This document shows, piece by piece, positions 25,674 through 34,497 of a stretch of 64,000 bases of DNA. The stretch lies in contig CAKTOO010000011.1 of NCBI GenBank assembly GCA_934590165.1, forward strand, positions 12,365 through 76,364. The letters run 5' to 3'. The notes beneath the pieces are model-generated. The model made no database searches and had not been told where the DNA came from. It saw nothing but the letters and a program-made list of their open reading frames with translations. Each line of letters begins with the position of its first letter. Within the stretch, counting starts at the first letter, position 1. Source of the DNA: an uncultured Dysosmobacter sp. (GTDB lineage Bacteria; Bacillota; Clostridia; Oscillospirales; Oscillospiraceae). The translations under genes were made by a program, and so were the position numbers.

Positions 25674-25865
25674 ATGAACAAGGATTGCACCAACAGCGGC
25701 TGCGCCTGTACCCCTAACCAGAGCATCAAATGCACCGTCAACAACTGCGCCCACCACTGCCAGGACAGCAACTACTGCGGTCTGGACAGCATCACTGTGG
25801 GCACCCACGAGACCAACCCCACCGAGATCAAGTGCACCGACTGCGAAAGCTTCAAGCTGAAGTAA
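25674..25865 (+). CDS. DUF1540 cysteine-rich small protein
   Basis: A 63-residue protein with nine cysteines, including CTVNNCAHHCQDSNYC and CTDCESF, the pattern of DUF1540. It is probably a small metal-binding protein. The ATG follows AGGAGG by nine bases. Not linked by overlap to its neighbours. Confidence 0.88.
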   Translation: MNKDCTNSGCACTPNQSIKCTVNNCAHHCQDSNYCGLDSITVGTHETNPTEIKCTDCESFKLK

Positions 25866-25915
25866 CATTCCCGCCTCCGGGGGCTTGCCCCCGGATACAT
25901 AAGGAGGTGGTCCGT

Positions 25916-26269
25916 GTGAAAAGCAAATGGCCGGCCCGGCTGGCAGGCGGCGCGGCGGGGCTGGCCAACGGCCTGTTCGGCGGCGGAGGCGGCATGGTGT
26001 TTCTGCCCATTCTCTCCCGGTGGGGCGGTCTCAGCCAACGGAAGCTGTATGCCACCTGCGTGGGCGTCATTTTCGCGGTGTGTCTGGTCTCCGCCGCCGT
26101 GTACCTGCTGCGGGGCAGCGTTCCCCTTTCCCAGGCGGTGCCCTATCTGGCCGGTGGGCTGGTGGGAGGCTTTATCGGGGGAAAGCTGTACGGCCGGGTG
26201 TCCACCACCTTTTTGAAGTGGCTGTTTGCTGCCTTTCTCTTTTACGCGGGGGTGAAATACCTGCTGTGA
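25916..26269 (+). CDS. TauE/SafE half-transporter, N-terminal half
   Basis: A 117-residue, four-helix membrane protein of the TauE/SafE (TSUP) family, which exports or imports small anions such as sulfite. The glycine-rich GLANGLFGGGGGMVFLP motif is diagnostic. The GTG start is eight bases after AAGGAGG. Full-length TSUP proteins have two such repeats in about 250 residues. Here the second repeat is a separate gene overlapping by GTGA, so the two halves presumably form a heterodimer. Confidence 0.85.
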   Translation: MKSKWPARLAGGAAGLANGLFGGGGGMVFLPILSRWGGLSQRKLYATCVGVIFAVCLVSAAVYLLRGSVPLSQAVPYLAGGLVGGFIGGKLYGRVSTTFLKWLFAAFLFYAGVKYLL

Positions 26270-26628
26270 CAGAGTGGCTGCTTCCCTTTTTGTGCGGTCT
26301 GTGTGCCAGCATCATCTCCGCCTGGGGCGTAGGCGGCGGGACGCTGCTGTTGTTGGTGATGACGCTGTTTCTGGGGGTGGACCAACGGACCGCCCAGGGC
26401 ATCAATCTGCTGTTTTTCCTGCCCACCGCCGCCAGTGCCCTGGTATGCCATATCCGAAACGGCTATCTGGACAAGCCCACGCTCCGCAGCGCCGTGCCGC
26501 CGGCCATCGTTTTCGCCGCCCTGGGTGCCTGGGCTGCCACGGCGGTGGATGTGGCGGTACTGCGAAAGCCCTTCGGCATCTATCTGCTGCTGTCCGGCGT
26601 CAGCCTGCTCTGGCCCCGGAAGCAGTAA
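26266..26628 (+). CDS. TauE/SafE half-transporter, C-terminal half
   Basis: A 120-residue membrane protein carrying the matching TSUP motif CGLCASIISAWGVGGGTLLLL and ending SGVSLLWPRKQ. The GTG overlaps the stop of the first half (GTGA), so translation is coupled. A frameshift splitting one ancestral gene is an alternative, but the start and stop are well placed, and paired half-size TSUP genes occur in Firmicutes. Confidence 0.85.
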   Translation: MTEWLLPFLCGLCASIISAWGVGGGTLLLLVMTLFLGVDQRTAQGINLLFFLPTAASALVCHIRNGYLDKPTLRSAVPPAIVFAALGAWAATAVDVAVLRKPFGIYLLLSGVSLLWPRKQ

Positions 26629-26635
26629 AAAATAC

Positions 26636-26665
26636 GGCCGCCGCAGGCAAATGCCTGCGGCGGCC
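26636..26665. terminator. Convergent terminator between the TauE pair and htrA
   Basis: Fourteen-bp perfect GC stem with a 2-base loop (26636-26649 / 26652-26665), A-rich before and TTTTTCTTTT after. Confidence 0.85.
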
Positions 26666-26679
26666 ATGTGTTTTTCTTT

Positions 26680-27984
26680 TCAGGGTGCTATGGGTGTGTC
26701 CTCCCCCTCGGCCTGTTCCAGCACCAGGGTCACTTCCACCAGTTCGCCGTCCCGCCAGAGGGTCATGGGCATCTCCTCACCCACATGGTACTGTCTGCGG
26801 GCACGCAGCAGGTCCCGGCTGGCGGAAACATCGATACCGCCGGCGGCCACCACGAAATCGCCCACCTGGACACCGGCCTCGTCGGCAGCGGAGCCCTCCG
26901 TCACAGACTGGACCTCCACGCCCCAAAGGTCCTCATCCAGTTGGGTGCCCAGGGTCCACACCGTGACCCCCAGCACCGGCTCCGGCTGGACCTCGCCGGA
27001 GGTCAGCAGGTCATTCACCAACCGCCGGATGATAGAGGAGGGGATAGCAAACCCCAATCCCTCGATATTGGAATAGGAGGAGCTCATTTTGATGGTGTTG
27101 ATGCCCACCACCTGGCCGTACTGGTTGATGAGGGGGCCGCCGGAGTTGCCGGAGTTCAGGGCGGCGTTGGTTTGAATGAGGGTCATGGTCCGGCCATCCA
27201 CCCACACATCCCGGTTGATGGCGGAAACGATTCCGTCCGTCAGCGTTCCCCGCAGCTCATAGCCCAGGGGATTGCCAATGGCGTACACCTTGTCGCCCAC
27301 CGTCAGCTTTTCCGAATCGCCGAACTGGGCGGCGGGCAGGCCGGTCAGGTCCGTTTTCAGCACCGCCAGGTCGCTGTCCGCGTCACCGGCAACGTATTTG
27401 GCGGCGTAGCTGTGGTCATTTTCCAGATAAATGGTACAGTCGGAGCCACCCTCCAGCACGTGGTAGTTGGTGAGGATATAGCCGTCCTCCGTGAAAATGA
27501 CGCCGGTGCCCAGGCTGGCGCCATTTTCCAACTGAGCCACTACCGTCACCACGGAGGGGTTTACCCGGCGGTAGATCTCCTGGGCCGTCAGTTCCGGACC
27601 GTGGTCCGATTCCACTGTCAAAACAGCCCCCTGGCCGCAGGGATACGTGGGAATGATGATCTCCCGGGACTCCTGGCTCTCCCGCTCGTCATAATAGTAA
27701 TCAAAACCGTCCCGCCGGGGCGCCTGGCTCCGGTCCCACAGCCAAGCAGCGCCGGCCGCCACGGCAATGACCAGCAGGCAGGCCAGAAAGATCCACAACC
27801 CCTTCCGCCGGTCCCGGCGGCGGGCTGGGACTTCCTCCGCCTGCTCCGGCTCCTGGGGAACCATTCGCCGGGGCAGGGGGCGAGCATACGTCTCCACCAC
27901 CTCGTTCCACTGGGGCTGGCGGTAGGTCTCCACCGCCTCGGCAGGGAAGCGCTTCTCCCCAACCGTCATTTTTTCCTCTTCCAT
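26680..27984 (-). CDS. htrA: HtrA/DegP-type membrane-anchored serine protease
   Basis: Degrades or refolds damaged proteins outside the membrane. The 434-residue protein has a cytoplasmic tail of about 60 residues, one membrane helix (62-83), a trypsin-like domain with catalytic H175 (TNYHV), D205 (DSDLAVL) and S281 (GNSGGP), and one C-terminal PDZ domain (about 335-425). It is third in the operon behind a response regulator and a histidine kinase, 7 bases after the kinase stop. This resembles a CssRS-like secretion-stress arrangement; that parallel is inference. Confidence 0.95.
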   Translation of the reverse strand: MEEEKMTVGEKRFPAEAVETYRQPQWNEVVETYARPLPRRMVPQEPEQAEEVPARRRDRRKGLWIFLACLLVIAVAAGAAWLWDRSQAPRRDGFDYYYDERESQESREIIIPTYPCGQGAVLTVESDHGPELTAQEIYRRVNPSVVTVVAQLENGASLGTGVIFTEDGYILTNYHVLEGGSDCTIYLENDHSYAAKYVAGDADSDLAVLKTDLTGLPAAQFGDSEKLTVGDKVYAIGNPLGYELRGTLTDGIVSAINRDVWVDGRTMTLIQTNAALNSGNSGGPLINQYGQVVGINTIKMSSSYSNIEGLGFAIPSSIIRRLVNDLLTSGEVQPEPVLGVTVWTLGTQLDEDLWGVEVQSVTEGSAADEAGVQVGDFVVAAGGIDVSASRDLLRARRQYHVGEEMPMTLWRDGELVEVTLVLEQAEGEDTPIAP

Positions 27985-27991
27985 GCGGTCC

Positions 27992-29446
27992 TCATTCCAT
28001 GGCCAGGGAGAAGGAGAACGTAGTCACGCCGTTCTCACTGGTCACATTGATCTTTTCTTTATGCTGCTCCAGGATGGTCTTGACGATGTACAGGCCCAGG
28101 CCCACGCCGTCCTTGTCCTCGCTGCGGGATTTGTCGCTCTTATGGAACCGCTCGAACAGCAGCGGCAGCTCCTCCGCCGGGATGGTGTCCCCCAGGTTCC
28201 GCACCGTCACCCGGGCCTTGCCGTCAATGGTGGTGACGCCCAGATACAGCGTGGATCCGGAGCGGGCAAACTTGGTGGCATTTTCCAGCAGATTGTAAAT
28301 GACCTGGGTGATCATGTCGTTGTCGCCCAGCACCAGGATGGGCTCCTCCGGAATGTCCGCGTCCACGTCCAGGTCCCGGTCCGTGATCTTTTTCTCCATG
28401 GAGATCAGCACCCGGCGCATGCTCTCGCAGATGTCGAAGTGGCTGCCGGACTTCAAGGGATCAATGGCCTGCAGCTGGCTTACATCCAGCATCCGCCGCA
28501 CCATGCGGGACAGGCGGCGGCTCTCGTTGGAGATGATCTGCAGGTACTGCTTCTCCCGCTCCGGCGGGATGGTGCCATCCAGAATACCGTCCGTGTAGCC
28601 GGCGATGGTGGTCATGGGAGTCTTCAGCTCATGGGAGATGTTGGCGATAAACTCCCGGCGCTGCCGCTCCGTCTGCTGGAGGGATTCCGCCATGGCGTTG
28701 AAGGAGGCGGCCAGCTCGCCGATCTCATCGTCCCGGCCGTAGTCGTTCATACGGATGTCGAAGTCGCCCTCGGCGTACCGCCGGGTGGCCTGCACCATCT
28801 CTCGGATGGGCTGCACCTGGCGCATGGTGGTGATGGAGGAAGCCATGAAGGAGATCATCAGCACCACAAAGGCCGTCATGAAGAACAGGCCGATGAAGCC
28901 CTGCCACATGGAGTCCAGCGAGGTGGTGGTGGACACGCCGTACACCTCGCCCACTACCTCCTGGGTCTCCGGGTTCACGGCGGGCACGCCCACCACAAAG
29001 CGGCGGGATTCATACAGCCCGCCCAGACTGTCCCGCCGGGCGGAGGCGCCTTTTTCCAAGATCTCCCGGCTCATGGCCTCCGGCATGGTGATGACCTTCC
29101 CCTCCAGCGACTGGTCGGTGGTCAGGAGAACATGCCCCTCCGTGTCGCAGATCATGAAGTGCACATCGGAGACGATGGCGGCAAAGGTGGCCAGCTGCTG
29201 AAAGTCCGGGTCGCTGCGCAGGTCCTCGATATCCATGTAGCGGCCGTTTTCCAGGTAGTTGATGGAAAGCTGGCTCATGACCCGGGTCTTTGCCATGATC
29301 TCCTCGCTCTTTTGGCCCCGGGCGTAGTTGTAGCTCAGGGAAAAGAAGGAGGCGCCCAGCAAAAGCAGCGTCAGAAACACCATGCCGGCGGTGACGAACA
29401 TCTGCCGCCAGTACAGGCCGTGGAATTGTTTACGGAGTTTTTTCAT
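27992..29446 (-). CDS. Sensor histidine kinase
   Basis: A 484-residue membrane kinase: N-terminal helix (about 14-36), an extracytoplasmic sensor region, a second helix near 170-195, a HAMP linker (RQVQPIREMVQATRRYAEGDFDI), HisKA with the phosphoacceptor in SHELKTPMTTIAGY, and HATPase with N-box LLENATKFA and G-box DGVGLGLYIVK. Its start overlaps the response-regulator stop as ATGA. The stimulus is unknown; the co-encoded HtrA suggests envelope or secretion stress. Confidence 0.95.
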   Translation of the reverse strand: MKKLRKQFHGLYWRQMFVTAGMVFLTLLLLGASFFSLSYNYARGQKSEEIMAKTRVMSQLSINYLENGRYMDIEDLRSDPDFQQLATFAAIVSDVHFMICDTEGHVLLTTDQSLEGKVITMPEAMSREILEKGASARRDSLGGLYESRRFVVGVPAVNPETQEVVGEVYGVSTTTSLDSMWQGFIGLFFMTAFVVLMISFMASSITTMRQVQPIREMVQATRRYAEGDFDIRMNDYGRDDEIGELAASFNAMAESLQQTERQRREFIANISHELKTPMTTIAGYTDGILDGTIPPEREKQYLQIISNESRRLSRMVRRMLDVSQLQAIDPLKSGSHFDICESMRRVLISMEKKITDRDLDVDADIPEEPILVLGDNDMITQVIYNLLENATKFARSGSTLYLGVTTIDGKARVTVRNLGDTIPAEELPLLFERFHKSDKSRSEDKDGVGLGLYIVKTILEQHKEKINVTSENGVTTFSFSLAME

Positions 29447-30159
29447 GCTTTCGTGTTCTTTTCCGCCTGCTGGGCGCCGCCCAGCAGTTCAAACTTGTAG
29501 CCCACGCCCCAGACGGTCTTCAGCGCCCACTGGTCGGAAACGTTTTCCACCTTTTCCCGCAGGCGCTTAATGTGCACATCCACGGTGCGGCTGTCGCCGA
29601 AATAGTCGAAGCCCCACACCTCGTCCAGCAGCTGGTTGCGGGTGTAGACCCGGTTGGGGGTGGAGGCCAGATGGTACAGAAGCTCCAGTTCCTTGGGAGG
29701 CGTGTCGATCTTCTTGCCGTCCACGATGAGCTCGTAGGAGTCCAGATTGATGACCAGCTTGTCAAACATCAGCTTTTTGGAGGTGTCGTTGGGAATCTCC
29801 GTCCGCCGCAGCACCGCGTTGATGCGGGCGATGAGCTCCTTCATCTCAAAGGGTTTGACGATATAGTCATCGGCGCCCATCTCCAGACCCTGTATGCGGT
29901 CAAAGACCTCGCTCTTGGCCGTCAGCATGATGATGGGGACCTTGGAGGTCTCCCGGATCTTGGCGCAGACGGCCCAGCCGTCCATGACCGGCAGCATGAT
30001 ATCCAGGAGGATCAGATCCGGCTCCTGCTTCTGGAACTCCTCGATGGCTCGTCCGCCGTCACCGGCGGCACGGACGTCAAATCCCTCCTTCACCAGATAC
30101 ATTTGGATCAGTTCCGAGATGTTGCGGTCATCCTCGACCACCAAAATGTTGCGTCCCAT
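29443..30159 (-). CDS. OmpR/PhoB-family response regulator
   Basis: A 238-residue two-component regulator. The receiver domain has the acidic pair VVEDD, phosphorylatable D in LILLDIMLPVMDG and K in MLTAKSE. The winged-helix DNA-binding domain starts near 135 and ends with TVDVHIKRLREKVE. ATG 30159 follows GGGAGGGAG. First gene of the regulator-kinase-htrA operon. Confidence 0.95.
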   Translation of the reverse strand: MGRNILVVEDDRNISELIQMYLVKEGFDVRAAGDGGRAIEEFQKQEPDLILLDIMLPVMDGWAVCAKIRETSKVPIIMLTAKSEVFDRIQGLEMGADDYIVKPFEMKELIARINAVLRRTEIPNDTSKKLMFDKLVINLDSYELIVDGKKIDTPPKELELLYHLASTPNRVYTRNQLLDEVWGFDYFGDSRTVDVHIKRLREKVENVSDQWALKTVWGVGYKFELLGGAQQAEKNTKA

Positions 30160-30256
30160 GGCGCTCCCTCCCATTTTTTGCATTTTAATATTTACATTAT
30201 ACCCACTTGCGGACTGGGGTGTTTAATTTTCTGTAAATTTCCGTGCCGTGATCTGC

Positions 30257-31411
30257 TCACGCCGCTGGCTCCGTCAAAGAGAGGCACCGGTCCTCGGCGT
30301 TCTTCGCCGCTGTCAAAAAAGCGCTCAGGCCCACGGCGCTGACATTGCCCTCCAGCCAGACGGACAGGTCCCCCCGGCGGGCGGATACCTTCTGCAAAAG
30401 CGCCGCCGCCTGGGCGCTGCTGCGCAGGCCGTAGCCGGTGCGGTCGATGTCCGGCTCCAGGCAGCAGTAGCCCGCAAGCTCCGCCGCCTCCTCCGCCGCG
30501 CTGTCCGCCGCCGGAAGGTATGCCAGCCGGGTCCGTCCGCAGGTGGCGCTGTACAGGGCAGCATTGCCCCGCTCCAGCTGCTCCAGGACCTCGCCGCTGT
30601 CCGTTCCCTCCACCAAAAGGCCAACGGCCTGCCCCGTGGAGGCCATCCGCCGCAGCAGGTCCCCCTGTTCCGCGAGAAACGCCTCCGTGCAGAAAAACGC
30701 CGCTTGGGCCCCCTGGCGGTCCAGCGTATCCAGCAGGGCGGAGACTGTCTCCGGGTCCGAGGCCCGGAAGCACAGGTACACGCTCTTGCCGTCAAAATTC
30801 TCCTCCGTCTGCTCCTGTTCCGGCGCCTGCGTGGGCGGCTCCTTGCTTTTGAGGTACTGCTCATACCGGGCGCTCATCTGGGCCCTGGCGGCGTCCGCGA
30901 ACTGGCTGGCCTGCAGCACATAATCCGACTCCCGCAGCCACACCAGCCAGTCCCGGTCATCTCCGGTGACAGCGTTGGAGCCGGAGAGACTGATAGTGGA
31001 ATACGCCAGGCCGAATACCTCCGCCACCAACGACGCCGGCACAAACACCGTGTCTCCCCGGCGGATGGCCGTTGGATAATACGTATTGCCCAAATTGTCC
31101 TGGGCATAGGTCTTGGACAGGTCAAAGGCCAGGGACCTGCCGGATTTGCCCACGGCGTACAGCGCCGCCATCTGCTTGGAGGCGTTATAAGTATAAGCGA
31201 TGCCGATATCCTCCCGGACATAGCCCGTGAACGCTGAGCCGGGGATATAGAGGTAGCCGCCGGACCAGAAGGGCATGGTATCGTCGCTCATGACCAGGAC
31301 ATTGTCGTTGACGGCAGTGAAATACACGGCCTTTCCGGCGGCAAAGGCCTGTATGCAGACCGCCTGCGCCAGCAGCAAAACCGCCAAGACCAATGCTGTT
31401 CTCCGCTTCAT
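30257..31411 (-). CDS. Secreted protein: copper-amine-oxidase-like N domain plus degenerate deacetylase-like domain
   Basis: A 384-residue protein with a signal peptide ending near AFAAG. Residues about 45-145 (GYLYIPGSAFTGYV..., RRGDTVFVPASLVAEVFGL) resemble the copper amine oxidase N-terminal / stalk-like wall domain. Residues about 205-370 (SVYLCFRASDPETVSALLDTL, QAAFFCTEAFL) follow the outline of polysaccharide deacetylase. The usual TFDDGP and HSxxH metal residues are absent, so it is probably catalytically inactive. It lies between the two-component system and spoIID. Confidence 0.7.
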   Translation of the reverse strand: MKRRTALVLAVLLLAQAVCIQAFAAGKAVYFTAVNDNVLVMSDDTMPFWSGGYLYIPGSAFTGYVREDIGIAYTYNASKQMAALYAVGKSGRSLAFDLSKTYAQDNLGNTYYPTAIRRGDTVFVPASLVAEVFGLAYSTISLSGSNAVTGDDRDWLVWLRESDYVLQASQFADAARAQMSARYEQYLKSKEPPTQAPEQEQTEENFDGKSVYLCFRASDPETVSALLDTLDRQGAQAAFFCTEAFLAEQGDLLRRMASTGQAVGLLVEGTDSGEVLEQLERGNAALYSATCGRTRLAYLPAADSAAEEAAELAGYCCLEPDIDRTGYGLRSSAQAAALLQKVSARRGDLSVWLEGNVSAVGLSAFLTAAKNAEDRCLSLTEPAA

Positions 31412-31451
31412 CCGGGCTCCCTCCTTTCACCGTTCGTATTGAATTATTTTA

Positions 31452-32498
31452 TCACGGTTCCGCCCGGTTTGTAAAGCTGTCCAGCCCCGCCCAGGCCCCC
31501 ACGGTGACACCGGTATAATAGTGGGTCAGGATCTCCCGGAAGCCGACGCCCTCCTTGGCCATGCGGTTGGCGCCGTACTGGCTGAGCCCTACGCCGTGGC
31601 CGTAGCCGGTAACGAAAAACACCAGTTTTTCCCCCTGGACATCCCAGGTAAAGCAGGCGGATCGCAGCCCCAGGGCACCCCGCAGGGTGCTGCCCTTTAC
31701 GGTGACACCGCCCACCGTCAGCGTCTCCACGCTGCCGGCGCTGTCCGTCACCGCACCGCCCAGCCAAGTGCCCACGGAGCCAGTGAGGTCCGCCTCCGGG
31801 CACACCGCCAGCACCCGGCTTTTGAAATCCTCCGCCGTGAACTCCGCGCGGCTGTAATAATTAGGGATGGCGTCGGTATCCTCAGGAGACGATACCGCCT
31901 GCAAATAGGGCAGGTCATTGAGCCACACCTCCCCCGCCGCCCGGGTCTGCCCCGCCGAGCAGGAGTGGAACACCGCCAGAATGGGCTCTCCGCCGTACTG
32001 GATGACCTGCCCGTCGGTCTCCCGGACCGCTGCTTCCACCTTTTTCTCGTTGGCATCGGCGTCTTTTCCCCAGTTGGCCCTGGCCCGGTCCTCCGAAAGA
32101 TAGGCCTGGCAGCAGGTGGAGTCCGTACAGATATCGGCGGTGCCGGCGTGGTTGCCGCCGGTCTCCATTTTATACAAGGTGTAGGTCCGGGCGGCGGTGG
32201 CCTGGGCCTTCAGCGCCTCCGGTTCAAAGGAGGCCGGCATCTCCGCCCGCACCACGCCCACCAGGTACTCCCCCAGGGTCATTTCCTCCACAGCATCGCC
32301 GTTGAGCACCCGCAGCACCACGCTGCCGTCCGATTCACCGGGGGCGAAGGGCTCTCCCTCCGTCTCGTCCGCCGTCTTCTCCCCGCCGAAAAGCTCCTCC
32401 CGGAAGGGCACGATCACTGCCAGGGGCAGCGTGAACAGCAGCACCATCAGCACCGCGGAAACCGCGATGCTCTGCCGGACCTGAGATTTTCGCTTCAT
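31452..32498 (-). CDS. spoIID: Stage II sporulation protein D (lytic transglycosylase)
   Basis: Membrane-anchored murein hydrolase needed for engulfment during sporulation. The 348-residue protein has an N-terminal helix (about 10-32). The SpoIID domain includes EYLVGVVRAEMPASFEPEALKAQ, containing the conserved catalytic-type glutamate, AVFHSCSAGQT, and the C-terminal GYGHGVGLSQYGAN signature. ATG 32498 is preceded by AGGAGG; an in-frame ATG at 32585 would lie inside the promoter. A sigma-E-like promoter upstream fits mother-cell expression. Confidence 0.95.
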   Translation of the reverse strand: MKRKSQVRQSIAVSAVLMVLLFTLPLAVIVPFREELFGGEKTADETEGEPFAPGESDGSVVLRVLNGDAVEEMTLGEYLVGVVRAEMPASFEPEALKAQATAARTYTLYKMETGGNHAGTADICTDSTCCQAYLSEDRARANWGKDADANEKKVEAAVRETDGQVIQYGGEPILAVFHSCSAGQTRAAGEVWLNDLPYLQAVSSPEDTDAIPNYYSRAEFTAEDFKSRVLAVCPEADLTGSVGTWLGGAVTDSAGSVETLTVGGVTVKGSTLRGALGLRSACFTWDVQGEKLVFFVTGYGHGVGLSQYGANRMAKEGVGFREILTHYYTGVTVGAWAGLDSFTNRAEP

Positions 32499-32538
32499 GG
32501 ACTGCCTCCTCTTTTGCGCCGCAATAGGTTGTCCCTTC

Positions 32539-32567
32539 ACTGTATGCAGCCGCCGCCGGAAAGATAC
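32539..32567 (-). promoter_or_regulatory. Sigma-E-type sporulation promoter of spoIID
   Basis: Minus strand GTATCTT (32567-32561), a 14-base spacer and CATACAGT (32546-32539). This fits the sigma-E consensus (GHATATT, 14 bases, CATACAHT) with one clear deviation in the -35 box, at the right distance from spoIID. Confidence 0.75.
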
Positions 32568-32649
32568 GCCGCCGTCAATGGACAAACGGTTCCTGCCGTG
32601 GTATACTGGCGAATAGAAATTGGATTTTTTCTCCGAAGGGAGTTTTGAT

Positions 32650-33480
32650 ATGAAAAGATATGCCGTCTATCCCGCTTTGGCCCTGGCCGGCGGCGCAGCT
32701 GCCTTTGCCCTGCGCCTGGCCCAAAACCGTACCGGCTTCGAGGCGGCCACCGGCTTGCCGGTGACCGGAAACCTGTGGGGCCGCCTGCTGGTGGGGCTGC
32801 TGGTGCTGACCGCCCTGGCCTGTCTGCTGCTGACCCGAAAGCTGCCCGCGGAAACGGAGGAGCAATCCCCCGACTTCTCCGGTGCCTTTTCCACCCACAG
32901 CTCCCCGCTTTTGACGGTCTTGGTGGCCGGTGTGTTCCTGTTTGCCCTCTCCGGGCTTTTGGAGATGGCCTCCGGCCTGGGTCTGATACCCGAGACCATG
33001 GAAGGCTCCGGCAGCCGCCTTTCCCTGCTGCTTGGTGGGCTGACCCTCGTCTGCGCCGGGTGTTTTTTTTCGGTGCTGCCGGCTTGCCGCCGCTCCGGTG
33101 CCCGGGAGACCGAGCCCCATGCGCCCCGGGCTGTCAGCGGCAATCTTCTTCTGCTGCCCGTCGGCTATTTGGTGGCGCGGCTGGTGACAGCCTACCGGGC
33201 GGAGTCCATCAACCCCGTGCTGGAGGCCTATTATATCGACCTGCTGGCGCTGGTGTTTTTGACGCTGGCCTTTTACCGGCTGTCTTCTTTTGCCTTTCAC
33301 GTTGGACAGACCCGGCGGTTTTTGCTGTATGCCATCTCCGCCGTGATGCTGTGCCTGGCCGCTCTGGCGGACAGCCGCCCCCTGTATGACACGCTGTTTT
33401 TCGCCGGCGGCGGACTGACGGCGCTGGGCTTTTTGCTGCTGCGGCTGGACACCCTGGCAGCTTCCAAAAGCAATCTATGA
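32650..33480 (+). CDS. Multi-spanning membrane protein of unknown function
   Basis: A 276-residue protein with about seven hydrophobic helices and short loops. No signature motif recognised. ATG 32650 is seven bases after GAAGGGAG. It is divergent from spoIID, with its upstream region overlapping the spoIID promoter region, and is followed by two strong hairpins. Confidence 0.75.
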   Translation: MKRYAVYPALALAGGAAAFALRLAQNRTGFEAATGLPVTGNLWGRLLVGLLVLTALACLLLTRKLPAETEEQSPDFSGAFSTHSSPLLTVLVAGVFLFALSGLLEMASGLGLIPETMEGSGSRLSLLLGGLTLVCAGCFFSVLPACRRSGARETEPHAPRAVSGNLLLLPVGYLVARLVTAYRAESINPVLEAYYIDLLALVFLTLAFYRLSSFAFHVGQTRRFLLYAISAVMLCLAALADSRPLYDTLFFAGGGLTALGFLLLRLDTLAASKSNL

Positions 33481-33491
33481 CAGTTTACCAC

Positions 33492-33530
33492 AAGACCTTC
33501 GCCGAAAAAAGCTTTTTCGGCGAAGGTCTT
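33492..33530 (+). terminator. 18-bp hairpin after the membrane-protein gene
   Basis: Perfect 18-bp stem (33492-33509 / 33513-33530) with a 3-base loop AGC, followed by TCTCTTCC. The T-tract is weak for a terminator, but the stem is very strong. Confidence 0.65.
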
Positions 33531-33545
33531 TCTCTTCCGCCACAA

Positions 33546-33581
33546 CGGAACAGGACCAGCCGAAAGGCTGGTCCTGTTCCG
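33546..33581. repeat. 16-bp GAAA-tetraloop hairpin
   Basis: Perfect 16-bp stem (33546-33561 / 33566-33581) closed by a GAAA tetraloop, only 15 bases after the previous hairpin and with no T-run. The following 120 bases to tadA are AT-rich and hold nothing I recognise. Confidence 0.6.
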
Positions 33582-33703
33582 TATAGTTTGGAAGATTGGA
33601 TGAAAAGAAGTTTTGTCTCTTGCAAGTATTACTTTACAAAAGAGTTGTTAACCAAACCAGCATCAATTGTTACAAAAGTTTTAAATCCTCCAATATTTTT
33701 ATG

Positions 33704-34162
33704 TCAACTTTTTAGCTCCCGCAGGGCGGTGAAAAAGTCCGCCAGCACCTGCTGGCACTCCTCCTCCAAAATGCCGCCCACCAGGGCCGGCCGGTTGGGG
33801 AACTCCTCCATGAACAGATTCATCACGCCGCCGCAGGCCCCCATGGCCGCGTCCCGGGCACCGTACCACACCCTGCGGATGCGGGCGTTCAAAATGGCGC
33901 CGGCGCACATGGGGCAGGGCTCCAGCGTCACATACAGCTCGCACTCGTCCAGCCGCCAAGTGCCGAGGACCTCGTTGGCCTGGGCAATGGCCTCCATCTC
34001 CGCGTGAGAGGCGGTGGCGTGCTTTTCCTCCCGGCGGTTGCGGCCACGGCCCACGATCTGCCCGTTCCGCACGATGACACAGCCCACCGGCACTTCCCCG
34101 GCGGCGGCCGCCTCCCGGGCCAGGATCAGGGCCTCCCGCATATAATTTTCCCGCTGTGGCAT
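33704..34162 (-). CDS. tadA: tRNA-specific adenosine deaminase
   Basis: Converts A34 to inosine in tRNA-Arg(ACG). The 152-residue cytidine-deaminase-fold protein has the zinc motif HAE (53-55) with catalytic Glu, and PCPMC (82-86). ATG 34162 is six bases after AAGGAGG; the in-frame ATG at 34195 has no ribosome site. Divergent from the bofA pair. Confidence 0.94.
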   Translation of the reverse strand: MPQRENYMREALILAREAAAAGEVPVGCVIVRNGQIVGRGRNRREEKHATASHAEMEAIAQANEVLGTWRLDECELYVTLEPCPMCAGAILNARIRRVWYGARDAAMGACGGVMNLFMEEFPNRPALVGGILEEECQQVLADFFTALRELKS

Positions 34163-34239
34163 GTTTTTCCTCCTTGTCCGCATGAAAACTGGCATATTTG
34201 TCCAAACTCTCCGTAGTATAAAGCAGGAGGGACAATGCC

Positions 34240-34497
34240 ATGAAAACCGTTCTCACTTCCAAAAAGCCCCTGCCGGACCCGGAGCTGCCGACGCTGAAGG
34301 CGGAGCTGCTGGCCGCCCAGGGAGAGCTGGCCTTCGCCTACCAGCAATTTGACCAGGCCTTGGCGCCGGAGCTGGTGGAGTGCTGCATCTATCAGATCAG
34401 CGCCGCCAAAGCCCGCTGCAACTATTTGATCCGCGTCATCAAGGAGCGCAGCCCCCAGTCCGCCCTTTCGGCAGAGGAGGAAGCCCTGTGGACCTGA
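34240..34497 (+). CDS. DUF2508 (YaaL-like) protein
   Basis: An 85-residue helical protein with TLKAELLAAQGELAFAYQQFDQA and YQISAAKARCNYLIRVIKE, the DUF2508 pattern of Bacillus YaaL, which also sits directly before bofA. The function is unknown. The end overlaps bofA by ten bases. Confidence 0.85.
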   Translation: MKTVLTSKKPLPDPELPTLKAELLAAQGELAFAYQQFDQALAPELVECCIYQISAAKARCNYLIRVIKERSPQSALSAEEEALWT

